Source: Geosiphon pyriformis (lineage: Eukaryota; Glomeromycota; Glomeromycetes; Archaeosporales; Geosiphonaceae). From it: a stretch of 64,000 nt of DNA. Positions 55,581 through 64,000 of this stretch are shown here, one piece after another. The stretch lies in contig JAAOMT010000299.1 in NCBI GenBank assembly GCA_016748015.1, positions 724,180 through 788,179 of the forward strand, read 5' to 3'. Both the position numbers and the translations under genes were made by a program. The first letter of the stretch is position 1. Every line of letters starts with the position of its first letter. Below the pieces are notes generated by a model. The model saw only the letters and a program-made list of their open reading frames with translations. It searched no databases and was not told the DNA's origin.

Positions 55581-56560
55581 ACATTCTTTGCTTAAAGCTG
55601 GTGAAGTGGTTGAGCCAGTTTGGAAAAGTTTTGGATAAAATGGCAATAGTATCTAACAAATTCCAAGAATGTTTTTAATTCTATAAGATTTGTTAATACT
55701 AAAAAGTTTTTGATAATTTTAATCTTATTTGGATCCATTTTGATGCCATTTTTGCTTATGACATATTCCAAAAACTTGAGTTCAGATTTTCCAAAGAAAT
55801 ACTTTGTAGCATTTAACTTTAGTCTGGCTTTTTTTAGTTTTTTAAATACTTGTTAGAGATGGTAGAGATAATTGTCAAACGTTTTGAAAAACATGTTGGT
55901 ATTATCCAAGTATACCACTACTGATTTCCATAGTAGTCTGATATAAATAATTTCTATAAGCTATTAAAAAATGGTTGGCACATTTATTAAGCCAAATGGC
56001 ATAACATTAAATTCAAAGTTCTTTTCTCTGATTGTAAACATTGTTTTTTCTTTGTTAGCTGAATTTATGGCTACTTGCCAGTAATCATTGTCTAAATCCA
56101 ATGTTGAAAACCATTTCTTTCTTCCAAATACATTAAATAGTTTTTGGATTTATGAAATTGGATAGCTGTCTCCACAAGTCACACTGTTGAGTTTTTTATA
56201 ATCTACACAAAAGCAGATCTTTTCATTCTTTTTTTGGACTAGTACTACTGATAATAACTATGGACTCATTTATAATTGAATTAATTTGTTGTTCAACATT
56301 CTGTTGATTTCTTGTTAAATAATTTCATGGCTTGCTAGTAATATTCAGTATGCTTTTTGTTTGATTGGCATAGCATCTCCAGTTTTGATCTAATGCTAAA
56401 TAATGTTAGTTCTGCCAAATTTATTTTCACTGGCAAATATATTGGTAAAATTGTTGAGAAGCATTTTAAATTGCATATATTAAAGTGGGTCTATGTTTCT
56501 CAAGTTCATTTGATCTAATTGTTCTGGTTGAAGCAAATAACATTTTTCTCATCTGTATAT
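55581..56560 (-). pseudogene. B3 reverse transcriptase, YLDN
   Basis: Minus strand: ENKFGRTNII, DAMPIKQKAY, KICFCVDYKKLNSVTCGDSYPIS, KWFSTLDLDNDYWQVAIN, FNVMPFGLINVPTIF, and VVVYLDNTNMFF near 55,890-55,925. Thumb: LKFLEYVISKNGIKMDPNKI. Same Asp-to-Asn change in the catalytic box as B1. Confidence 0.88.
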
Positions 56561-56920
56561 AGTTTATAATGTTATATTCACATATTTGCACAATAGTGGA
56601 AAATCTGAAATAGTGTTTGGCAGTTGGTTTTCAACTTCAATGCTTAAGTATCTAATGGTAATTTCACTTGGTATTTCAATAATCTTTTCAGTTATATTAT
56701 AAATAGAAATTTTGATGTGCTTATAATTCTTGGCTGATATATAAAGATTGATAATTCTAATCTTTCCTAATTCATAAATAGTTGGTTCTGCTTCAAAAAT
56801 CTGGGGCTAATTTCTTACTTTTCTTTCTATTATTAACATATGCTGATCATATAGTAAAATAGAAACTAATTGATGAGTAGAGATAATTTCTCTCTTATCA
56901 ATTGTTTCTTTCTCTGCCAT
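56561..56920 (-). pseudogene. B3 dUTPase-RT linker domain
   Basis: Matches B1 8,240-8,606 (open part 56,807-57,010): STHQLVSILLYDQHMLIIERKV, then ISAKNYKHIKISIYN. Confidence 0.65.
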
Positions 56921-57330
56921 ATTAATTAGTACATCTATTTTACCTATGGATCCAAATATATTTTTTTCTCTTGCTGTAATCCCTAATTTTTTTCTTGTTT
57001 CTATTGGCACTAATTAAGCTATTTTTACCAAAGGTAGAAATATTGCTTGTGTTATTTTTTCATTTGGTTCAATGATATATGGTTTTTCTAAATCATTTTG
57101 TAGCATTGCAATAATATTTCTTACATATTCTGCATTAATTATTCCTCCTTTAATATTAATTTCTTATTTTGTTAATCTAGATCTAGATATTAATTGAACC
57201 ATTATTGTTGTCAGGATTTCTAATGTTATCTTCAAATCAATACAATGCATATATTAAGCTCCAATATTATGGCATATTTTTTTGGATATCTTAGATCAAA
57301 TTCTGTATTAGTATTATGCACACATTTTGG
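56921..57330 (-). pseudogene. dut-like: B3 dUTPase domain, decayed
   Basis: Motif 2 SRSRLTK-stop-EINI, motif 3 GGIINAEYVRNIIAML (catalytic Asp is Asn), motif 4 NEKITQAIFLP, motif 5 EKNIFGSIGKID. Third copy of the domain in the same place in pol. Inactive. Confidence 0.82.
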
Positions 57331-58351
57331 CATAATATCTTTGTTATTATTACTGAACTATCATAGTTTTTGCTCTATAGAAAGATCTAAGAGCATGATA
57401 TATTGTTTGGATTTTAAATTGGAGTTTGAATTGTTATGATCATTGTTATAGTAAATAGAGTTGAAACTATTGTTGTTATCATCATCAGAATTTGAATTAA
57501 GATTGAACTTCAATTTCTCTACTGTATACTTGTTGATTGGTTCTTTTTTTTAGAAATTGAATAGATTATACATAATAGTAAATTGTAAATGAGGTCACAA
57601 TTATCACAATAATTAAAATCACTGAAAATTAAGCAATATTTACATAGTTTTGTGTTTAGCTGTTCCAAATGTTGCTTTTATTTTTCTCTAGTAGATGCTA
57701 AGTCTTAGTAGTGTTTGTGAAATTGTTTTGGATCATTCAGGATATCAAAAAATACATCTAAATTGGGAATCAAAATGGTCTTAACCAGTTTTGGTGGGTT
57801 ATTTTTGATTACTAATATTTTGCTGGGTAATGCACTTTTAACTTTAGTACTTGCCATTCACCAAATTTTGTTTTTGTCATGGAAATAGCCATTTAAACAT
57901 GATATTACTTGGTTCTATGTGACATTAAAAAATGTTTCTCAGCTTACCCAGTCACTTATTAAAATTATGTATTGACACAATGAATTACATATTTCTTCTC
58001 TATTAGGAATGTTATTCCATATTCTTTTATTGAGTAGTATTTTACTGCAAGCAAGACATAATTTATTGTTTCACTTTTTTTGTCATTTTGGATAACCAAA
58101 ATGCTCTTAGTGGCACAGTTTACAGTAATAATGAGTTTACATTCAGTAATTTTTGTTTGGTGCAATCCAAGCTCCTATGGATAAAAGTTTTTTCTTGTAA
58201 TTAATACATTTAAGAAGAATATAGAATGGTTTCTTTTTTGTGTCTACTAAGTACAAAGTGTGCTAACTGTTGACAGTTTCTTTGGTGTCAGTGGTGTTTT
58301 GTGGTTTATTTTTCTCTTTTCCTTTTTTTTTGTCATCCCATAATAGAATTG
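57331..58351 (-). pseudogene. B3 Cys-rich module, decayed
   Basis: Minus strand traces of the same Cys pairs: HYYCKLCH near 58,110-58,140, LCLACSKIL near 58,045, EICNSLCQYIILISDW near 57,960-58,000; the second cluster is near 57,590-57,660. The Asn/Ser-rich linker is at 57,415-57,500. Cut at 58,351 by a D-type solo LTR. Confidence 0.6.
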
Positions 58352-58355
58352 GTGG

Positions 58356-59330
58356 TGTTACCAGAGGTTTTTGGTCTCTTTTCTTGAATGTTGTAAATGT
58401 CTGTTGGTTGCAAATTCACGTTTTTTAGAAGTAGTTGAACCTCCAATAACTGAATTTATCTTCAAATTATCTCCTATAATTTGAACTGCTGGGCTTATAA
58501 GTGGAATGGTTAATTCTTTGTCAGTTACTTTATGTAGTTACGTTGTAGTAAACATCAACTCTTTCCCAGAAATTGCTCGTCTGGAAGCTTACTAAAAAAA
58601 TGTGTAGTTACTTTGCTGTAAAAGTCAACTCTTCTACAGGAATTTCGTTTGTAGACTACCCTAATGATTGTAATAAGAAAAGAAAAGAAAAATAAAAGAA
58701 ATGTAAAAGAAATAGAATTCTGTCAAGGGAAACGTTTTTTATCCAGGCCTGGAGTCACTAACAGTTTACTAAAATTGGTAGCTAATCAATTTCAAAATGT
58801 TAGTTGGGTTCTTGGGGATTTTCCAAGTGCAAATAATTAAAAAATTTGGTTTTTTGAATTATTTGATATTTATTTCTTTTTGTGTGTGTAGGAATGGTTC
58901 TAAGTGATAAAACTAAAGTAAGATACATTTTCTTGAAGAGAAAAGCTCTTCTTTTATACAACTTGTTGTAGTACTAGTCTATGAACTTGCACTTTTTCTT
59001 TTTGCTCAAATTTCGGCAAACTAAAGATACATTTTGATGAACTACAAGTTATTTCGCTGAATTATTGATTAATTTGGGTGAACTATTCATAATTTCGGCG
59101 AATTTCTGTAAATTTCGGCGAATTTTAGAATGTTACAAAGTTCAGAGTATTGTGTAATTTGATCATCCTACTTTCTGTTATACTAATTAGATTATTTTAA
59201 TTGAATCGTGATATGTGATAATTGATTAAATAATAAATGATAATTTGAAATGATATTAATATACTAATTAATTATAGGAATTATAAGGGTAATTTCATGC
59301 TAATTAATAGCTAAAATTCTACTGGTAACA
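58356..59330 (-). repeat. Family D solo LTR (975 bp) nested in B3
   Basis: Top strand TGTTACCAGAGG...ACTGGTAACA with perfect 4-bp duplications GTGG (58,352-58,355 and 59,331-59,334). Diverges from the D LTRs mainly in the 20-bp array (59,010-59,131), where TTTCGGCGAA units keep CpG. A different subfamily or a less methylated copy. Confidence 0.95.
59010..59131 (-). repeat. 20-21-bp tandem array, 6 units, CpG-rich version
   Basis: Units such as ATTTCGGCGAATTTCTGTAA; three of six keep TTTCGGC. Confidence 0.85.
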
Positions 59331-59334
59331 GTGG

Positions 59335-59990
59335 TAATGTATTGTGATTTTTTTTGGCCTATAAGACTTGGTAGACTTCTCAGATAGATTTGTCTTTTTT
59401 TTTTTAATTTTATCAGTAGTTGTAGTTGAGTAATTTGTGATTTAAAATAACCACACATAGCTAGTATTTGTGTGTATTATCTGTTTTGACTGAGCTGTAG
59501 CTCTTGAGTGGTCCAGTCAAGTATAGCATTGGTTTTAAACAGCCAGTCATTACCAACTAATATTTAATATTATGTGGCTTCCATAATAAGAATTTTAATT
59601 GGTGCAACAATGCCATTAATTTTGAATAGAAAGTTGTCAATCTCACCAATGAGCATTTTTGTTACTCTATTGGTGGTAATAATTCTGATATTAGTAGCAT
59701 GATCAACTTGGCAACCTAATTGGTTCATGAGTTATTATGTAATAATATTGTCTATTGACTTATTATTAAGAATTAACTTGATAGAGTGTTCATCAACTTT
59801 CATATTGGTGTATATCATGGTAATTGGTTTTGCTTTAAGGATGGCTCCACTAAATAGAGGTGTTTTGACTGATTCTTCAAATTCAAAAAAGAAGATGGCA
59901 GTAAGTAATTCATTTTCAGTAATAGTTGTTAGTAGAATATTGTTAATGAGTAGCTGGATTTAATTAGATTCTTGTTTGTTGAGTTGGGTA
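59335..59990 (-). pseudogene. B3 protease remnant
   Basis: Minus strand near 59,755-59,800 reads KLILNNKSIDNI for KLILDSGSAGSI, so the catalytic Asp is lost. The leader (FEFEESVKTPLF near 59,850) and post-active-site blocks match B1. The plus-strand open frame 59,727-59,963 is a shadow. Confidence 0.75.
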
Positions 59991-61258
59991 TTTTTTGGGA
60001 TAACTAGAAGACTTAAATAGTTCTGGGAATTTGGGTTTTGGTAATATTCAGTTCTCAAACTTCACTGGTGTAATCTTGATAGTTGACTTGATAAATTGGA
60101 GATTAATTGATGCATGATTATTGCCAATCTCCAGTTTTGTTGAGTATAAATAATTCTCAGTTTCTGGTTTTTAAATTTCATTTGAGCTGAGTTTTGTGGT
60201 GGTGTTTAAAATGATTGGGGTTAATAAATAATCTGTGACTGCAGTTAATATATTACTGGTGCTAAAGACTAATAAATAAGCAGTAAGTATATTGCTTGTT
60301 GTATTATTGGGACAGAATAAGGTTGATATAATTCTTGACTTGATTAATAATTCAAAGTTTGAAATTGACAATTAGAGTTTTAATATTGATTTTTTGATTG
60401 TTGATTATTAATTTTGATATGGCAATTAACTCTTATATAACTTTGTTTACCATAATTATAACAGATATGTATTTTTTATAGTCATGATTGATGAGTTAAT
60501 AATAAAAAGAGATATGACTAATTAAAGGTTTTTTAATTGTTATAATGTTATGAAGATTAATATATTGCTTAATTATTAGCTAAGTATTTTTCCAATTTCT
60601 GGTTAATAGAATTACTGAATTGTTTCAATTTGGAGTTCAAGTCAGATGATTTATTTATTACTAGATTTATGACTTGAACATGGTTGGTTTTTAGCTTGGC
60701 CAATTCAAAATTTTTGGCATAGATAACTGTATTTTAGAGTGTTTGTAGATATAATAGACATATATATTGTAAAATGCTACTACATAGGCCATGGATAAAC
60801 TGGTTTAGAATCTGTGGCTTTGTAAAGTAATTCACATTAATTGCTTGTATTTAGCACAGATTTTTATAAAAGTGTTCTAGATAAGTAGTGACTGCTTCTA
60901 TGTTGTCTTGTTTAATGGTAGTAAATACTGTTAATGCTGTTGTTATTGTCAAAATATCTCAAAAATTCGGTTTTAAACTCATTAAAGATAACAAATTAGT
61001 TGATCAGATTTTGATATCATAAATTGGTAATATCTTGTAAAAAGTATGTGATAGCTTGTAGAGCTCTGGCATTATTTTAATTATTAGCAGTAATAGTTTT
61101 GACAATGTTATTAAGCCAAACTTGGACATTGTTTTCTTCACCAGTAAATTTTTCTAACTTGACAATAAAAACATATGCAATCAATACTATTATTGGTTGT
61201 TGTTGTAATTGTGATTAAAGTTGTTGTTAGAGTAATTGTAATTGTTGTTGAGATTTGG
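59991..61258 (-). pseudogene. B3 Gag remnant, cut by B4
   Basis: Matches B1 4,760-5,900: knuckle near 60,424-60,465 reads CYNYGKQSYIRVNC (second Cys and His lost), then capsid-like sequence to about 61,170 and a Gln-rich stretch. The Gag N-terminal extension, PBS and 5' LTR of B3 are not in the window: the B4 LTR begins at 61,259. Confidence 0.75.
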
Positions 61259-62113
61259 TGTTACAAGTAATTATTTGGAATCTCAAATCAAATAACAAAC
61301 CCATAACTTGGTACTTAATAGCTGATATTGTTGGTATTATTTAAAAGTTTTGGTATTTGAAGATTTTGGTTGAGTTCTTTGTATAATAAACAGAAATTCA
61401 AGTATTGTTTTCTCTGTAGCTTTTCAGAATCACAATTTCATCAAATTTTTTTCTAAGTGTGCTGGCTGACAATCCTTCTGGTAAGCTATTTTCAATAATG
61501 AGTGTTCTACTCTTATTTTTGGGTCTTTTACCAATGCTATATCCTAATGTTAATATTTTCATGTATTAATTAATTTAGTAAACAAAACAAATAGAAAAGA
61601 AAATAAAAAAAATAAAAAAATAAGCCAAGGCAATAAAAAGTTAGTATCTTATCAATAACTATAATCAAGAGTTATTGGTCCAGTATGATTAAGTATTAAA
61701 TATTATCAACATGGGATATTAATAATAGGAAGATAAATTTAAATAGTGAATACTTATTTTATTAATATTAATAATTATTAACTAAAGATTTTTGGAGTTA
61801 ATTCTAATTAAGATGTTTTTACTATCAGATCTGGTTTTTTTGCTTTTAATACTCTTACTATATATATATATTTTGAATTCTATAAAATCACTCATATTCT
61901 TAAGTAATGTGCTATCATTTTTCAAGCAATGCTTACATTGCTGAGCAATGTGCCATGATTTTTTGACAATGCTCTACATTATTGAGCAATATGCCATAAT
62001 TCCTAATAATGCTTCATATTGCTGAACAATGTGCTTATGTGTTAATTACTAGTCTTTTATTGGTTTATTTGTTTTTTTTACTATTTTCTTGTATGTTTTT
62101 TCTATAAATAATA
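61259..62113 (-). repeat. B4 3' LTR (855 bp), variant U3
   Basis: Top strand TGTTACAAGTAATT...AAATAATA. U5 and R match the other B-type LTRs, but the U3 repeat block is a different sequence (see 61,893-62,035). Top-strand TATATATATATA lies at 61,860-61,872. Confidence 0.85.
61893..62035 (-). repeat. About 40-bp U3 tandem repeat of unrelated sequence, 3.5 units
   Basis: Top-strand units of roughly 40 bp around ATTGCTGAGCAATGTGCCAT, with a palindromic TTGCTGAGCAA-type core. It takes the place of the GGAATTCC-type block of other B LTRs, with the same unit length. Confidence 0.8.
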
Positions 62114-62131
62114 TTATCTCTTTCTTTTAAT

Positions 62132-63100
62132 ATTGAGCTCTGTCAAAATTTTTATTTTGAATTAGTTCCATAACTTTTCTTTCTAGTACTGTTTGTTTAA
62201 CTCTGTTTCTTATATCTTTGATTTACAAGTTGTTCATTTTTCTCCATTGGTTAATAGTTATTGTTTTTATGTCTGGGTGTAGCAATATTTCTGGGTAGTT
62301 TTAAAAGATTGTATATAGTTGATAGATTGTTTTAATATGTAGTGTTAAATTTGTTTTCTTTTTAATAATGTCTTTGATGTTATGTATTATTTTTTGATTA
62401 AATATTTTTTTAAATTTATCAAGATATAACTTCTGAATATTCAACTTTTGTCCCAATTAATAATAGCAGTATGATATTGGAAGTTGTTTTACTGTTTTTA
62501 ATTTTCTTTTGAAGGTTTTTTTGTTGGAGCCATGATGAGTATTTTCCCAAAAGTGTTCTTTACTTTTTTAATTATTTTATTCAACTAGTGTTTTGTTTGG
62601 TTTTGAAGTTACTAATATAATGTATTCTTTGTTTTTCTTTCTTGTTTAGTGTTCCAATAGCAAATTGTTTGGTGGCTAATGACAATTTTTATGTTTAATT
62701 GTTGTTAATTTAAGGCCTAAAATAATTGTTGAGCTAAAGTGTAGATATAATCTAGTATTTCCATTTTTTTTGTTGCTTTTGTTATATATACTATGTCTTT
62801 ATATACTTTTTTGGTCAATTAACTTAACATATTTGAATCAATGATTATGATTGATTTCAAATCTTATGAAATCTCATCTGGTTAGACCAGTATTCATTGT
62901 ATTTCTAGTTGTAAAATATTATTGGTAAATAATGATAGTATATTGTAATATGATTTCAATCAATCTTTATGTATTGCTTTAGTTAAGATTTTGTTGTCTT
63001 ATTTTAGTTTGTAAGCTCTATTTCCTAGAATTTTTTTAATGTGAAATGGTCTATCTCATTTGGGGTCAAATTTTTTACTCTATTGTTTTTCTACTTTAAT
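62132..63100 (-). pseudogene. B4 pol tail and integrase C-terminal region, decayed
   Basis: Aligns with B1 11,000-11,490 and with B3 43,250-44,250. Glu/Lys-rich near the PPT. A block equal to NKVLLYSIKVEKQ...KKFDPKW lies near 63,000-63,120, the integrase C-terminal domain. No open frame of note. Confidence 0.7.
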
Positions 63101-64000
63101 GCTATATAAGAGTACTTTGTTTCTAATTCTGAATTCAATTGGTTTATCTGGTAATTGGTTATCATGTCATTCTTTTTGTTTTTTTTGTAACTTCTGAATG
63201 TTATTAGCTGCTCTCCTTTGTTTGTTTTCTAGAGTTTCTATTAAGTCATATGTTTTTCTCAACAATGTGTTTTGAAAATTGTCTTCTGTTATTAGTTCTA
63301 TTGAATATGTATTGACTTCTATCTTAATTGGTAATATTGCTGTTCTACCATATACTAATTTGAATGGTGTTGCTTGTGTAGTCTCTTGCTTCATTGTCTA
63401 ATAAGCAAATAGTATTGATAATATAAACAAATCTCATTTGTCTTGGTTTTTCTGACTGATTTTGACAATTGCTTTACACAATGTTTTGTTGAATCTTTTC
63501 ATTAAACTATTTATTTGTAAATGATATGGTGATAATAATGGTCTCTTGATTTCAAATTTTTGGCTTAATTCTGCTAATATTCTATTTACAAAATAAGTTC
63601 TTTGATCTAATAACAATTTTTTTAGATATTTATGTCAATAAATCAAGTCTTGATAAATGAATTCAGCTATGAATTTTCCATTTGCTCTTTGGATTGCTTT
63701 TGCTTCTGGCCATTTGGTAAGATAGTTCATGGCTACTGCTATATAACAATTGCTTCTGCTGGTTATTTTTAATGATCTAACTAAATTAATTTCAATTCTA
63801 TCAAATAGTTGTCTTACTTTAATTGGTCTTAGTAATTTGCTGAGTCTTATTCCTTCTTTTTTTTGACAAGTATCACAATTTTGAACATATTAAATAATGT
63901 CTGGATACATTGATGGCCAGTAATATCTCTTTCTGGTTCTTTTCATAATTGTTTCTTTATAAAAATGTCCTGTTGTTGGATCTGAGTACATGTTGTATAA
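63101..64000 (-). pseudogene. B4 integrase, decayed, window-truncated
   Basis: Open 63,167-63,394 reads MKQETTQATPFKLVYGRTAI and on to AANNIQKLQKKQ. Open 63,434-63,616 reads LLDQRTYFVNRILAELSQKF, with the second catalytic Asp kept, then LSPYHLQINSLMKRFNKTL, where the catalytic Glu is Lys. The zinc region (63,850-64,000) has CDTC and SDPTTGHFYKETI. Confidence 0.88.

Larger units (their letters stand above)
42374..61258 (-). mobile_element. Family B retrotransposon B3 with two nested insertions
   Basis: Minus-strand element: 3' LTR 42,374-43,249, pol tail, integrase (to 44,904 and again from 54,699), RNase H, RT, dUTPase, Cys-rich module (to 58,351), protease (from 59,335) and Gag to 61,258, where B4 is inserted or abuts. 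Without D (9.8 kb) and the D solo LTR (0.97 kb) its visible part is about 8.1 kb. Its LTR is of the C type, so it is a plausible helper relative of C1 and C2. All frames are broken. Confidence 0.85.
61259..64000 (-). mobile_element. Family B element B4, 3' half, running off the window
   Basis: 3' LTR 61,259-62,113, PPT 62,114-62,131, pol tail and integrase up to the window edge. The 4 bp before the LTR are TTGG (61,255-61,258); the other flank is outside the window. Probably inserted in B3 Gag. Confidence 0.82.

Overview
The window is about 64 kb of very AT-rich DNA made almost entirely of LTR retrotransposons of the Ty3/Gypsy (Metaviridae) kind, nested in one another and heavily decayed. I find no host gene, tRNA, rRNA or CRISPR array. 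Pol order (protease, RT, RNase H, integrase), AT content and the decay style suggest a repeat-bloated, AT-rich fungal genome. An arbuscular-mycorrhizal (Glomeromycotina-like) genome would fit, but nothing here proves it.

Four main groups recur. Family A (LTR about 600-700 bp, 12-bp U3 repeats) has CCHC Gag, PR, RT, RH, IN and a lysine-rich C-terminal module, and no dUTPase. Family B (LTR about 850-920 bp, roughly 40-bp U3 repeats) and family D (LTR 965 bp, 20-bp U3 repeats) carry a cysteine-rich, zinc-finger-like module followed by a dUTPase domain between protease and RT. Group C is a B-type element with B-like LTRs that has lost everything from mid-dUTPase to the last codons of pol; two copies share the same deletion point. 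All families share LTR ends TGTTA...TAACA and 4-bp target duplications.

Layout: 1-2,884 and 12,374-16,075 are one minus-strand A copy (A1), split by a complete family B element (B1, + strand, 2,889-12,369) and by a 1,071-bp solo LTR (12,738-13,808). At about 16,076 A1 gag meets, head to head, the integrase-to-LTR end of another A copy (A2, to 18,685). A3 (18,937-27,412, +) is a complete A element with a B solo LTR in it. A short unexplained stretch follows (27,417-28,208), then fragments A4 and B5, then C1 (30,900-36,697, -) interrupted by a C-type solo LTR. An A solo LTR (36,698-37,338) sits at the C1/D2 junction. D2 (a minus-strand D fragment) is split by C2 (38,446-42,210, +). From 42,374 a long B element (B3, -) extends to 61,258. 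It is split by the best-preserved element, D (44,909-54,694, -), and by a D-type solo LTR (58,356-59,330). B4 (-, from 61,259) runs off the right edge.

No element is intact: in-frame stops are mostly TAA/TAG where Gln or Trp is expected, and catalytic residues are lost mainly by G-to-A or C-to-T changes (DSG to DSR/NNK, YLDD to YLDN, integrase D to N). This looks like RIP-like or deamination decay on both strands. D is freshest: its two LTRs have the same length, its PR keeps DSG, its RT keeps YADD and its dUTPase motifs are legible. The most interesting content is the zinc-module plus dUTPase cassette, the long Met-less Gag extension, the extra 3' ORFs, the deletion-sharing non-autonomous subfamily and the turnover of U3 tandem repeats.
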